Below, one piece after another: positions 52,313-60,909 of a DNA stretch of 61,231 bases. Location: positions 1 through 61,231 of the forward strand of contig JAWLEV010000005.1 in NCBI GenBank assembly GCA_041685915.1, written 5' to 3'. The translations under genes and the position numbers were made by a program. The stretch's first letter is position 1. Every line of letters begins with the position of its first letter. The notes beneath the pieces were generated by a model. It was not told the DNA's origin. It did no database searches and saw nothing but the letters and a program-made list of their open reading frames with translations. This DNA comes from JAWLEV01 sp041685915. GTDB taxonomy: Bacteria; Chloroflexota; Anaerolineae; UBA1429.

Positions 52313-53406
52313 GGACGGTGGGGGAGGAACGTTGCCCAGGACCTGACGACGGGGAGGCGGTGTCCTTTTTGGAGGAGATCGTGGCTGTCTATAGCCCCTC
52401 GACACAGGAACGCCCTGTGGCCGAGCAGATTGTGGACGTGATGGGCAATTGGGGCTATGAAGCGGAGATCGACAGAGCCGGCAACGCAGTGGGACGTATA
52501 GGAGACGGGGAACGCCGGATCCTGCTGCTGGGACATATAGACACGGTGCCTGGCGAGATTCTCGTGAGGCGGGAGGGGGACGTCCTCTATGGTCGGGGCA
52601 GCGTGGATGCCAAGGGGCCCTTTGCCGCCTTTGTGGTGGCCGCCGCCAGGGCAGGCGCTCTGCCAAATACACAGATCACCGTGGTCGGTGCCGTAGAGGA
52701 GGAGGCGGCGACTTCCAAGGGGGCCTATCACGTGTTCGAGCATTATGAACGGCCCGATTATATCGTCATCGGCGAGCCCAGCGCCTGGCATCGCATCACC
52801 ATCGCCTACAAGGGACGACTCTTGGTGGATTATACGCTGGAACGTTCCATGTCACACACGGCCGGCAGCCATCGCAGCGCGTGCGAGCAAGCCGTCGATT
52901 TCTGGCTTTGCTTGCAAACGTATGCAGAGGCTTATAACGAGGACAAGGAGCGGCGCTTTACGACGTTCGACCCCTCCTTACGCAGCATCTGCTCCAGCAG
53001 CGATGGTTTCACCGAACAGGTGGAGATGGGGATGGGGCTGCGCCTGCCGCCGAGGTTTGAGGTCCAGGGCTTGATCGAAAAGATGGACGAGTGGCGTGGT
53101 GACGCTCAGGTGGAGACCCGGGCCTATGAGGAGCCCTTTCGCGCCTCAACGCGCAATCCCTTGGTCAGCGCCTTTCGCGCTGCCATCCGCGCCGAGGGGG
53201 ATAGGCCGACCTATGTGAGCAAGACGGGGACGTCTGATATGAACGTCCTGGGACCTCGTTGGGCTTGTCCCATCGTAGCCTATGGGCCGGGCGATTCTCG
53301 CCTCGACCATACGCCCAACGAGCATATTTCCCTCGATGAATATCTGCGGGCCATTCGCGTACTGGAGCGCGTTTTGCAGCGTCTGGCGCGCGTGCAAAAG
53401 GTCTGA
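52309..53406 (+). CDS. lysK: LysW-lysine hydrolase LysK
   Basis: M20-type zinc peptidase releasing lysine from LysW, the last step. 365 residues; EIVAVYSPSTQERPVAEQIV, ILLLGHIDTVPGEILVRREG (metal His/Asp), YGRGSVDAKGPFAAFVVAA (metal Asp), TVVGAVEEEAATSKGAYHVF (catalytic Glu-Glu) and YVSKTGTSDMNVLGPRWACP. DHTPNEHISLDEYLRAIRVL is the C-terminal His region. GTG 52309 overlaps lysJ by four bases. The first about 18 residues are poorly conserved. A strong terminator follows. Confidence 0.94.
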   Translation: MRTVGEERCPGPDDGEAVSFLEEIVAVYSPSTQERPVAEQIVDVMGNWGYEAEIDRAGNAVGRIGDGERRILLLGHIDTVPGEILVRREGDVLYGRGSVDAKGPFAAFVVAAARAGALPNTQITVVGAVEEEAATSKGAYHVFEHYERPDYIVIGEPSAWHRITIAYKGRLLVDYTLERSMSHTAGSHRSACEQAVDFWLCLQTYAEAYNEDKERRFTTFDPSLRSICSSSDGFTEQVEMGMGLRLPPRFEVQGLIEKMDEWRGDAQVETRAYEEPFRASTRNPLVSAFRAAIRAEGDRPTYVSKTGTSDMNVLGPRWACPIVAYGPGDSRLDHTPNEHISLDEYLRAIRVLERVLQRLARVQKV

Positions 53407-53434
53407 TCTTGTGTTCGTCCTCATGTCGAGATAG

Positions 53435-53467
53435 AAAGAGGGTCTAGCACTATGCTAGACCCTCTTT
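53435..53467. terminator. Bidirectional terminator closing the lysine operon
   Basis: AAAGAGGGTCTAGCA (53435-53449) pairs perfectly with TGCTAGACCCTCTTT (53453-53467) around the loop CTA, with a T-run on the plus strand and an A-run to the left. It ends lysK and the convergent Mrp gene. Confidence 0.9.
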
Positions 53468-53501
53468 TACTTCTGTCGAATTCATACTGGACGGGGGATT
53501 A

Positions 53502-54587
53502 CTACTGCGATCGCTGCTGAGCCATGGGAGTGTGCGCTTCCTCTGGTATGACCTCTAACAGCTTTTCTACCACGACCTCGAACTCCTCTGCTTCGTATTC
53601 CTCCAGCCGTCCGCTATCTGCCAGGTCAGAGATTTGGGGACGGATGGGCATGCGCCCCAGGAGGGGGGCTCCCACTTTTTCAGTCACCTCTGAGGCCTTG
53701 CTGGTGCCGAACAGTTCGATCCTTTCACCACAGTTCGGGCATTCGACATAGCTCATATTCTCCACGACGCCCAGGACGGGAATCTCGAGTTGCTGGGCCA
53801 TAGATGAGGCCTTGCGCACCACCATGCCCGCCAGATCCTGGGGCGTGGTGACCAGCACCACGCCATTGAGGGGCATGGATTGCATGACGGTCAGGGAGGC
53901 ATCAGAGGTGCCGGGGGGCAGGTCAACGATGAGGTAATCCAGTTCGCCCCAGGCCACATCTCCCCAGAACTGCTTGATGGCTCCGCCGATAAGGGGACCG
54001 CGCCATATGACGGCCTGGTCCGGATCGGCCAGCAAGAGGTTGATGGAGATGATCTTGATACCGCTGTCCGATTCCACGGGAAGGATGCCCTGGGGCCCAC
54101 CCATGGGGCGTCTGTCCTCATGCAGGAGCATCTTGGGGATGCTGGGCCCGGTGATATCGGCGTCCAACACACCCACCTTGTGTCCCTGGCGGCGTAACAG
54201 GATGGCCAGCAACGCGGCCACCGTGGACTTGCCCACGCCCCCCTTGCCGCTCAGAACGGCCACCACGTGCTTGATGTCATTGTGCTCGGTGGCCGTGCCG
54301 GCGCTTTGTTGGGATTGACCAAAGATTTGCTCCCTTTCCTGGTCTGTCATCTCTCGCATGTCGATATCAACTTTTTCTACGTCGTCCAAGGCCAAGAGGC
54401 GCTGTCGCGCATCGTCGACCATCTGCCCTTTCATGGGGCAGGCGATGGTGGTGAGGGCCAGGGTGAAGCTGACCTTTCCGTCCTCATATTCCAGGTCATG
54501 TACCATTCCCAGGTCGACGATACTGCGGTTCAACTCTGGATCCATGACCTGCTGTAGTGTCTGACGTATATCCTGTATGTTCGTCAT
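53502..54587 (-). CDS. apbC: Mrp/ApbC-family iron-sulfur cluster carrier ATPase
   Basis: 361 residues. An N-terminal MIP18/DUF59 domain (DIRQTLQQVMDPELNRSIVD, 1-90) is fused to a deviant Walker A ATPase, VAVLSGKGGVGKSTVAALLA near residue 115, with LDADITGPSIPKML and DYLIVDLPPGTSDASLTVMQ. A CPNCG motif near 285 supplies the cysteines that bridge a 4Fe-4S cluster between subunits. It loads iron-sulfur clusters, fitting a genome region with radical-SAM and homoaconitase targets. Own promoter at 54652-54679. Confidence 0.94.
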   Translation of the reverse strand: MTNIQDIRQTLQQVMDPELNRSIVDLGMVHDLEYEDGKVSFTLALTTIACPMKGQMVDDARQRLLALDDVEKVDIDMREMTDQEREQIFGQSQQSAGTATEHNDIKHVVAVLSGKGGVGKSTVAALLAILLRRQGHKVGVLDADITGPSIPKMLLHEDRRPMGGPQGILPVESDSGIKIISINLLLADPDQAVIWRGPLIGGAIKQFWGDVAWGELDYLIVDLPPGTSDASLTVMQSMPLNGVVLVTTPQDLAGMVVRKASSMAQQLEIPVLGVVENMSYVECPNCGERIELFGTSKASEVTEKVGAPLLGRMPIRPQISDLADSGRLEEYEAEEFEVVVEKLLEVIPEEAHTPMAQQRSQ

Positions 54588-54610
54588 CGTGAACTCCTTA
54601 TCTCTTGGCG

Positions 54611-54679
54611 CAGGATGCTATCCTGCGGTCCTGTAGTAAGATCCACCCCGCATTATACCACGGGGATAATGTGGGGCAA
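54611..54679 (-). promoter_or_regulatory. Promoter and palindromes upstream of the Mrp gene
   Basis: Minus strand TTGCCC (54679-54674), 16-base spacer, TATAAT (54657-54652). The inverted repeat CCCCGCATTAT (54646-54656) / ATAATGTGGGG (54666-54676), one G-T mismatch, overlaps both boxes and may be an operator. GCAGGAT/ATCCTGC (54611-54627) forms a hairpin in the short leader. Confidence 0.5.
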
Positions 54680-54727
54680 GATGGCGAGGGGACGTTTGTC
54701 CGAGTCGACATGTCTTTGAAACGTCTC

Positions 54728-54771
54728 TTGACCACCCCCCAAAGTGGTGCTAATATATATTTGATATATAT
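54728..54771 (+). promoter_or_regulatory. vapBC promoter with AT-rich palindromic operator
   Basis: TTGACC (54728-54733), 17-base spacer, TAATAT (54751-54756). ATATATAT-TTG-ATATATAT (54753-54771) overlaps and follows the -10, a likely site for autorepression by the antitoxin-toxin complex. Confidence 0.6.
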
Positions 54772-54790
54772 ACTAGATGAGGAGGGGAGA

Positions 54791-55024
54791 ATGAAAACGG
54801 CCAAATTGTTCAAGAACGGGGGCAGTCAGGCGGTTCGCCTTCCTAAGGAATTCAGGTTCGAGGGCGACTATGTTCTGGTTAAGAAGGTTGGGAATACCGT
54901 AGTTCTTGTTCCTCACTATGATGCCTGGCAAACATTATTCGAAAGCCTAGGGGAGTTTTCCTCTGACTTTATGGAGGATCGGCAGCAGCCGGAACAGCAA
55001 GTTCGCGGAGAGGTTTTTGGATGA
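54791..55024 (+). CDS. vapB: VapB-type antitoxin (AbrB/SpoVT-like)
   Basis: 77-residue DNA-binding antitoxin. The swapped-hairpin AbrB motif is KTAKLFKNGGSQAVRLPKEF, RFEGDYVLVKKVGNTVVLVP, and the tail (residues 50-77) is the toxin-binding segment. ATG 54791 follows AGGAGGGGAGA; a longer upstream frame is not needed. Stop overlaps vapC by four bases. Neutralises VapC and represses the promoter with it. Confidence 0.92.
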   Translation: MKTAKLFKNGGSQAVRLPKEFRFEGDYVLVKKVGNTVVLVPHYDAWQTLFESLGEFSSDFMEDRQQPEQQVRGEVFG

Positions 55025-55434
55025 AATACCTACTCGATACGAATATATGCATCTATCTAATTCGAGAGAAGCCTCGGCGAGTAATCGAGCAGTTCGAGAC
55101 GGCTGTTGTTGGTGACGTGGCAATTTCTGCGATAACGGTGGCTGAACTATGGTATGGCGTTGGGAAGAGTCAGTACAGGCAGAAGAATCAGCAGGCTCTG
55201 AGAAAATTTCTGTTACCCCTCGTGATTGTAGACTTTAGTCAAGAGGCCGCCGTAACGTATGGCAAGATACGATCTGAATTGGAGAGATCGGGAAGGCCAA
55301 TAGGGCCGCTGGATACCCTGATTGCGGCGCAAGCTGTCAGCCTAGGATTAACCCTTGTGACGAACAATGAAAAAGAATTTGCTCGTGTACCAGGATTGGC
55401 GTTGGAGAATTGGGCTGCAGAGGGAGACACATAG
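55021..55434 (+). CDS. vapC: VapC-type PIN-domain ribonuclease toxin
   Basis: 137-residue PIN toxin. Acidic metal residues are seen in YLLDTNICIYLIREKP (Asp near 5), ISAITVAELWYGVGKSQ (Glu near 43), GPLDTLIAAQAVSLGLTLVT (Asp near 99) and NNEKEFARVPGL (Asn-Glu near 118). Substrate is probably tRNA or rRNA, as in the VapC family. Translationally coupled to vapB. All catalytic residues are present, so probably active. Small mobile-type module between housekeeping genes. Confidence 0.95.
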   Translation: MKYLLDTNICIYLIREKPRRVIEQFETAVVGDVAISAITVAELWYGVGKSQYRQKNQQALRKFLLPLVIVDFSQEAAVTYGKIRSELERSGRPIGPLDTLIAAQAVSLGLTLVTNNEKEFARVPGLALENWAAEGDT

Positions 55435-55439
55435 TCCTT

Positions 55440-56765
55440 TTAGCGTGTCAGGGGCGCTCCTCTGCCTTTAGTTTCGACCGCCAGTATCTTTTCCGCGACT
55501 TGTTGGCCGTAGGCCACCGCATAGTTCATGCCCCGGTCTTGGGGGTAGATCTGGGCCATGCAGGAGAGCCAGAGGTTGGATAGGGGCGTCTCAAAGGGGG
55601 GTCTTAGCTCAGAGTAGTGCAGTCCGATGACGGGCTGAGTGTAGGGCGCCCGCCAGGCCCACACGCGCTGGACCCAACTACGGCTGAATCGCGGATAGAT
55701 CTTTTTGAGGTGAGGGAGGTATTCTTTCAGCAGTTGGTCGGCCGTCATCCGATAAAGGGGGTTATCCGTCTTGAGGTAGCGCGAGATGTACACCAGATGG
55801 ACGTCACCATAGATCTCGGGGGGCTGCATATTCGTGTGCTCGATAACGCCGGTAAAGGGGATAGAGGGATCGCCGACGTTCAGCCAGTAGGTGTCGGACA
55901 GGCTACGGTTCAGTTCCATGATCAGGCAGACGTTGGCGAGGTACTTGATCTGTCCCAGTCTTTGGCGGTATGGGAGGGGGAGATCGGGAACCAAGTGCAG
56001 GAGGATTTCGGGGGCCGTGGTCACCAGCACGTGATCGGCAGGTTGTAGTTCGTCATCGAGCACTATGCCCAGGGCCCGGCCGTCTTCTATGGGTATATGG
56101 GTGACAGGAGCCCCCGTCTCGATGCGCACGCCGCGGTCTCTCAGGCGTTCCTGCCAGATGTCGATGGCCTGGCCAAAGCCTTCCCGCAGATAGCCAAGGC
56201 GTTCCTCCTGACGCTTCCCCCGGGAACTGCCGCGGAGCTTTAGTTTGTTCCATATCCAGACGGCCGCGACATCATCGGCATAAGGCCCAAATTTGCCGCG
56301 TAATAGGGGCTCCCATACGGCCTCGTACACACGCTCTCCGGCCATGTCCACCAACCATTCCCGGGCCGTGATATCCTCCAGGGTGTGCCAGTCCTTTATA
56401 AAGTTGGTCCTCAGATAGAGCAGTCCCAGACGTATGCGGTCGAGGAAACTGATGTGGGAAAAGCGAAGGAGATCGAGAGGAGTACTGAGTTGATATATAC
56501 GATCCCGGTAGTAACTGTTGGTGGTGGGTATCCACTCCAGTTTCTCATCCAGGCCGAGACGCTCCACAAGGTCTATGACAGCCGTGTCGCTGGTGAATAT
56601 GTGGTGGTAGAACTTTTCCAGGTAGGTATCGCCGACGCGAAAGGAGCCGGCCAGGCCTCCCAGTTCGGCATCCCTTTCATAGAGCACACATTCGATGCCG
56701 CGCTGGGAGAGGGTATCTGCAGCGCTTAATCCGGTCATACCACCGCCAATGATGGCCGCTTTCAT
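55440..56765 (-). CDS. FAD-dependent amine oxidase/protoporphyrinogen oxidase-like protein
   Basis: 441-residue flavoprotein with MKAAIIGGGMTGLSAADTLS (FAD-binding Rossmann), ELGGLAGSF (GG motif) and NLWLSCMAQIYPQDRGMNYA as the C-terminal FAD contact. The overall form is the HemY/phytoene-desaturase-like family, but substrate residues cannot be read. It is the last of a four-gene minus operon (URO-D, DsrE, Gfo/Idh, this gene), 54 bases after the Gfo/Idh gene. Porphyrin chemistry is possible by analogy with URO-D but unproved; related proteins also oxidise sugar nucleotides or amines. ATG 56765 follows CGGAGGT. Confidence 0.82.
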   Translation of the reverse strand: MKAAIIGGGMTGLSAADTLSQRGIECVLYERDAELGGLAGSFRVGDTYLEKFYHHIFTSDTAVIDLVERLGLDEKLEWIPTTNSYYRDRIYQLSTPLDLLRFSHISFLDRIRLGLLYLRTNFIKDWHTLEDITAREWLVDMAGERVYEAVWEPLLRGKFGPYADDVAAVWIWNKLKLRGSSRGKRQEERLGYLREGFGQAIDIWQERLRDRGVRIETGAPVTHIPIEDGRALGIVLDDELQPADHVLVTTAPEILLHLVPDLPLPYRQRLGQIKYLANVCLIMELNRSLSDTYWLNVGDPSIPFTGVIEHTNMQPPEIYGDVHLVYISRYLKTDNPLYRMTADQLLKEYLPHLKKIYPRFSRSWVQRVWAWRAPYTQPVIGLHYSELRPPFETPLSNLWLSCMAQIYPQDRGMNYAVAYGQQVAEKILAVETKGRGAPLTR

Positions 56766-56819
56766 CTACTATCTACCTCCGTGTGAGAACGAGGATGACC
56801 CGAAATCAATGGCCAGCCG

Positions 56820-57821
56820 TCAAACATCTACTATACCGCCGTTATCCGCCGCCTGTGTTGCCTTGATGGCGAATGCTGTGATGTCAAAGGCCTCTTTTGC
56901 CGGCACGAGGAGTTTTCCCTCGCCCTCTAGGGCAGCCACAAAGTCGCCGAACAGGGTACGCTCTGGGTGCTCCAGGGGCCAGGAAGGGGTGTCTTTGGCC
57001 TGGGTGGTGAGGTGCAGGCGGGTGCCCCGATCGCATATTTCCAGGACGCCCTTTGAGCCGGCGATACGGAGGCGGTCGTCGCCATGGGTGGGGGCGCCCG
57101 CTGGGCGGAGGTAATCGAGGCGAAACACAGCGCTGCCGCCGTTGGCGAGTTGGGCCATAACGGTGGCCACGTCCTGGCACCCCGGACGCTCGGTGTGCAC
57201 CAGATTGGCGTGATGGGCGCACACCCGCGTATAGTCCACGTCCGCCACCCAGCGGGCATAGTCAAAGGCGTGTATACCCACCCAGGTCATGGTGCTGCCA
57301 TACTTTTTCGGATCGGCATACCACGCCGGTCGCTCTTGACCCCATTGATAAGACTTTTGGGCGCTGATGAGATAGGGCTCACCGATGACTCCCCATCGCA
57401 CGAGACGGCGCGCTGTGTAAAAGGGAGGGTCATAACGCATGGGCAGCATGATGGCGTACACGAGTTCACGCTCCTTCACCAGTTGACGCAGCGTATCGAC
57501 TGCTTCCAGGCTTTGCGCTGCGGGTTTCTCGGAGATGATATGGATATCTCGACGTGCTGCCTCTATGGCGATGGGACCGTTCAGATCATAGCGCCCGCAG
57601 ACGGTGACGATGTCGGGTTCCTCGGTGTCCAACATCTGGATCCAGTCGCTGTACGCCTTTGGTGAGGCGTTTCCGCCCTGAAATCGTTCATAGCGCGACA
57701 CGTCTTCTCCGTCGAAGGATGGGGCATAAGCGTCGAAGCGAACGTTGGGATACTGGGGGAGTTCGTCGAGCACGAGGTTGACGTGCCCTGCGGCTCCGAC
57801 GATGACGAGTTTATGAGGCAT
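56820..57821 (-). CDS. Gfo/Idh/MocA-family oxidoreductase (canonical EKP)
   Basis: 333 residues. LVIVGAAGHVNLVLDELPQY Rossmann start, DIVTVCGRYDLNGPIAIEAA, and DIHIISEKPAAQSLEAVDTL with an intact EKP catalytic lysine, unlike the other three Gfo/Idh proteins in this window. WVGIHAFDYARWVADVDYTR near residue 180 holds the catalytic histidine region. ATG 57821 follows AAAGGAG. Member of the URO-D/DsrE operon. Substrate unknown. Confidence 0.87.
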   Translation of the reverse strand: MPHKLVIVGAAGHVNLVLDELPQYPNVRFDAYAPSFDGEDVSRYERFQGGNASPKAYSDWIQMLDTEEPDIVTVCGRYDLNGPIAIEAARRDIHIISEKPAAQSLEAVDTLRQLVKERELVYAIMLPMRYDPPFYTARRLVRWGVIGEPYLISAQKSYQWGQERPAWYADPKKYGSTMTWVGIHAFDYARWVADVDYTRVCAHHANLVHTERPGCQDVATVMAQLANGGSAVFRLDYLRPAGAPTHGDDRLRIAGSKGVLEICDRGTRLHLTTQAKDTPSWPLEHPERTLFGDFVAALEGEGKLLVPAKEAFDITAFAIKATQAADNGGIVDV

Positions 57822-57840
57822 CGATACTCCTTTCCGTTTC

Positions 57841-58176
57841 TTACCAGGTCATGGGGGTGTATCCGGCTTTGATGGCTTGGGAGACGGGCGAGCCGATATA
57901 CTCGACGGAACATCCCATTTCCTCCAAGCGCCCGCTGACATGGTACTTGTCCGAACACCACTTGCAGGCCCTGGGCGTCGTGCCGTTCTCTATGATCTCC
58001 TCTACAAGGGGATGTAGGTCCGGGTCGGTGGCGATGGTCACCTCCGAAGGTCCGAAAAAGAAGACCTGCACGTCCTCCATCCAGCCATTCGCTATGGCGT
58101 TCTTGGTATAGATCAGGCCCATCTCCAGTACCTTGCGGTCTGAACTTGCCAGAATCACGGCCAGTTTATCGCTCAT
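57841..58176 (-). CDS. DsrE/DsrF-like sulfur-relay-type protein
   Basis: 111 residues with a DsrE fold: LAVILASSDRKVLEMGLIYT, EDVQVFFFGPSEVTIATDPD, and GTTPRACKWCSDKYHVSGRL, carrying a CKWC pair near residue 70 that could hold or move sulfur. ATG 58176 follows GGAGGATAT. Such proteins are accessory sulfur carriers or, when alone, of unknown role. It is encoded between URO-D and Gfo/Idh genes, an unusual setting. Confidence 0.85.
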   Translation of the reverse strand: MSDKLAVILASSDRKVLEMGLIYTKNAIANGWMEDVQVFFFGPSEVTIATDPDLHPLVEEIIENGTTPRACKWCSDKYHVSGRLEEMGCSVEYIGSPVSQAIKAGYTPMTW

Positions 58177-58219
58177 TGCTTCATATCCTCCTCTTGGCAG
58201 CGTATGGGAATGCTGCGAA

Positions 58220-59365
58220 TCAGTAATCTCGGAGCCTGTCGAATTCGTCCAACATGGCCATATAGTTGTCGTAGCGGGTGCCCACGGCGATGCTGTGGGA
58301 TGCGCCAAGGACAAAGGCGCCGCCCGGCTTGGCTATGCGCATGGCCTCTCGAACGTCCTGGCGCACCTGATCGGGCGTGCCACTCACGAGGTGTTCCACG
58401 AGGACGCCGCCCCATAGGGACATACGACCGCGTGTCGCTTCCTGTACCCGGGTCAGGTCCATGCCTGCCGTGGCCTGGATGGATTGATAACAGTCGACGC
58501 CAGCCTCCATGAACCCATCCAGGATGGGCCAGTTGTTGCCGCAGGCGTGCTGTACAAAGAGCAGTCCTGCGTCGTGGGCCGCCTCCACGTTGGCCTGGAG
58601 GGCGGGATAGCAGAAACGCCGCCACATCTGGGGAGACATAAAAGGGCCCGAGCGGAAGGCCCAGTCGGTGCCGTCCATGGTGCCATCAATGCCTCTGTTT
58701 GTCCAGTTTGCTTGCTGCACCTCAGCCTGAGCGAGGGAGGAGCGCAGGGCACGTTGGACAAGGGAGGGATTATCAACCATCTCGACCAGGGATCGTTCCA
58801 TGCCGCCGGGTTGAACCCATTCGGCGGCTCTTGGAAAAGATCCGAGGATGAAGCGATCCTCGGCGAATTCGGACGTGACGGCATCTATCAGTTCGTACAC
58901 GGAAGGATCGGGGGCCTCATAGGTGAACTCGAGAGGGTAGTCCTCCTCGCGGATCTCGCGCGTCCACTTTTGTGGATCGTGCACCAGGGTAATATCGGCC
59001 GTGATATCGGAATACTTGAGCACACGTCCATCGGGATAGCGCCAGGTGGTGGCGTCGATCCTTTTCGGCGCTTTGGGATGGTATCCCTTGGGGGGCACCA
59101 GTCCCAGGGTCATGGCACAGAGATTGATGATGTCATAGATCTCTAACTTTTTGTAGAGGGCTATGGTATCCTCGACGAGGCTCTGCACCACCTCATCGCG
59201 GCGGCCCTCCCAATAGGCGATCTGACACCTGGCCTTGGCCCGCACATAGGTCTCGTGGCCCAGGATGCGCTCCACGGTGTCATAGTCGATGGAAAAGTCC
59301 CCCAAGGGGACCTTGTCGGGGACACCACCGGATAGAGCAGTGGCGGCACGCTCTTTGCTGTTCAT
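58220..59365 (-). CDS. Uroporphyrinogen decarboxylase-superfamily protein with HxCG motif
   Basis: 381 residues; MNSKERAATALSGGVPDKVP at the start, IDGTMDGTDWAFRSGPFMSP, and a zinc-type AGLLFVQHACGNNWPILDGF near residue 270. The second cysteine position of methyltransferase homologues reads FVLGASHSIA, so a full HxC...C site is not seen. It heads the minus operon with a DsrE-like protein, a Gfo/Idh protein and a flavoprotein. Not HemE by sequence. Role unknown; a methyl- or decarboxylation-type reaction is a guess. Region upstream (59366-59559) has no clear promoter. Confidence 0.82.
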   Translation of the reverse strand: MNSKERAATALSGGVPDKVPLGDFSIDYDTVERILGHETYVRAKARCQIAYWEGRRDEVVQSLVEDTIALYKKLEIYDIINLCAMTLGLVPPKGYHPKAPKRIDATTWRYPDGRVLKYSDITADITLVHDPQKWTREIREEDYPLEFTYEAPDPSVYELIDAVTSEFAEDRFILGSFPRAAEWVQPGGMERSLVEMVDNPSLVQRALRSSLAQAEVQQANWTNRGIDGTMDGTDWAFRSGPFMSPQMWRRFCYPALQANVEAAHDAGLLFVQHACGNNWPILDGFMEAGVDCYQSIQATAGMDLTRVQEATRGRMSLWGGVLVEHLVSGTPDQVRQDVREAMRIAKPGGAFVLGASHSIAVGTRYDNYMAMLDEFDRLRDY

Positions 59366-59559
59366 CGCGTCTATTGGACCTTTTCTTTTCAGGAGCCGAC
59401 GTTGAGATTATGGCATAACTCTCGGCTATGAGCAAACCCTGGACATTTCCTTTGTGTTTAGATAACCAGCGTCTTTTTGACACCTTTTTGCGGATGTATA
59501 GAGTGTGCTTGCTTTGTGCCATCTTCTATTTGTGTGTCGACGCAGAGAGGAAAGCGAGC

Positions 59560-60909
59560 ATGCCTTCGAATTTGGTGGAGAAAAGACTCTTTCGGGTGCA
59601 CAGGCTCTTGGAGGAAGGAAGGGTGGCAGAGGCCTCCGAACTCGTCGAGTCGCTTCTGCCGGCTGACAGGGCGGATCTCTTTGAGAGGTTAGATGGACAG
59701 GAACAGGATTTCCTGATTCCCCAGTTTGAGGTCGAGGAGAGGGCCCATATCCTGGAGGAATTGGAAGAGGAGGAAGCGGCCGAGGTCGCATCACGCATCA
59801 ACGTCAAAGAGTTGGCCTCCATCGTCGACGAGATGGCCCCCGACGAGGCCGCCGACCTGCTAGGGGACGTGGATCCGGCGCTGGGCGAAGCGACCCTGGC
59901 CTATATGTCTCGGGCCGAGGAAGTGAGTCCCCTGCTCCTGCATCCCGACGAGACGGCAGGGGGTCTAATGACTTCTGAATATCTCGCTTTTCCTCAGTCC
60001 ATGTGGGCTGGGCGCGTCCTAGCCGCGATGCGTGACTGGGAGCCCAAAGGCCAGGAGTCCAGTTATCTCTTTGTAGTTGATGAGGATACACGCCTGGTAG
60101 GAGTTGTGAGTGTGCTTGACGTCGTCCGCGCTGAACCCTACGAACCGCTATCCTTTCTGATGGATACGAGTGTACTAAAAGTTCATGTCAGCGACGATCA
60201 GGAGACGGCTGCTCGCCTTGCGGCGCGGTATGACTTGATGGCCGTACCCGTCGTCGATGACAGGGAACGCTTGGTTGGTGTGATCACAGTGGAAGACCTC
60301 GTGGAAGTGCTTGAAGAAGAGGACACCGAGGATATACAGCGCATCGCGGGAAGTGAACCCTTGGAGCGACCGTATTTGGACGTGAGCATTCCCGCTGTGG
60401 TCTGGAAACGGGTAGGATGGCTTCTCTTGCTCTTTGTCACCGGTACACTCACAAGCAGTGTGATGCGTCTTTTTCAGGATCAGCTTGCAGCGGTGGTCAT
60501 TCTCTCCATATTCATCCCACTGCTGATAGGAACGGGAGGGAATGTTGGGTCCCAAGTGACAGTCACCATTATCCGCGCACTTGCCGTAGGACACATAGGC
60601 TTGAACGATGCGCTACAAGTGTTGTGGAGAGAACTGCGCGTGGCCTTTTTGTTAGGTCTTTTACTAGGAAGCATCGCCTTCGCTCTGGCGTTGATGTGGA
60701 GTGATTCCTCTGTGATCGCCGGGATTGTCACCAGCAGCATATTTGCCATCGTTCTGTGGGCCGATTCTGTGGGGGCGCTCCTACCTATGGTGGCAACCAA
60801 GGTGGGCATCGATCCCGCGCTGATCTCTGGCCCCTTGATGAGTACCCTTGTCGATGCTACAGGCCTTTTGATCTATTTCTCCATCGCGCGCCTAGTCCTT
60901 GGCGCATGA
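59560..60909 (+). CDS. mgtE: MgtE-type magnesium channel/transporter
   Basis: 449-residue Mg2+ channel. The N domain repeats (residues 1-120, LLPADRADLFERLDGQEQDF and EMAPDEAADLLGDVDPALGE) precede two CBS domains (TSEYLAFPQS..., MDTSVLKVHVSDDQETAARL with MAVPVVDDRERLVGVITVED). Five membrane helices follow, with PLLIGTGGNVGSQVTVTIIR near 335 and ALLPMVATKVGIDPALISGP near 408 as pore residues. ATG 59560 follows AGAGAGGAAAG; the frame opens at 59428. Intracellular Mg2+ gates the cytoplasmic domains in the family. No M-box riboswitch is apparent. Confidence 0.95.
   Translation: MPSNLVEKRLFRVHRLLEEGRVAEASELVESLLPADRADLFERLDGQEQDFLIPQFEVEERAHILEELEEEEAAEVASRINVKELASIVDEMAPDEAADLLGDVDPALGEATLAYMSRAEEVSPLLLHPDETAGGLMTSEYLAFPQSMWAGRVLAAMRDWEPKGQESSYLFVVDEDTRLVGVVSVLDVVRAEPYEPLSFLMDTSVLKVHVSDDQETAARLAARYDLMAVPVVDDRERLVGVITVEDLVEVLEEEDTEDIQRIAGSEPLERPYLDVSIPAVVWKRVGWLLLLFVTGTLTSSVMRLFQDQLAAVVILSIFIPLLIGTGGNVGSQVTVTIIRALAVGHIGLNDALQVLWRELRVAFLLGLLLGSIAFALALMWSDSSVIAGIVTSSIFAIVLWADSVGALLPMVATKVGIDPALISGPLMSTLVDATGLLIYFSIARLVLGA

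Noticed and set aside
58220..59365. HemE, the haem-pathway uroporphyrinogen decarboxylase
   Set aside because: The protein has the HxCG-type motif and divergent N-terminus of the non-HemE members, and no haem genes are adjacent.
59366..59559. Magnesium-sensing M-box riboswitch upstream of mgtE
   Set aside because: The region shows no multi-helix arrangement or terminator hairpin that would support one.
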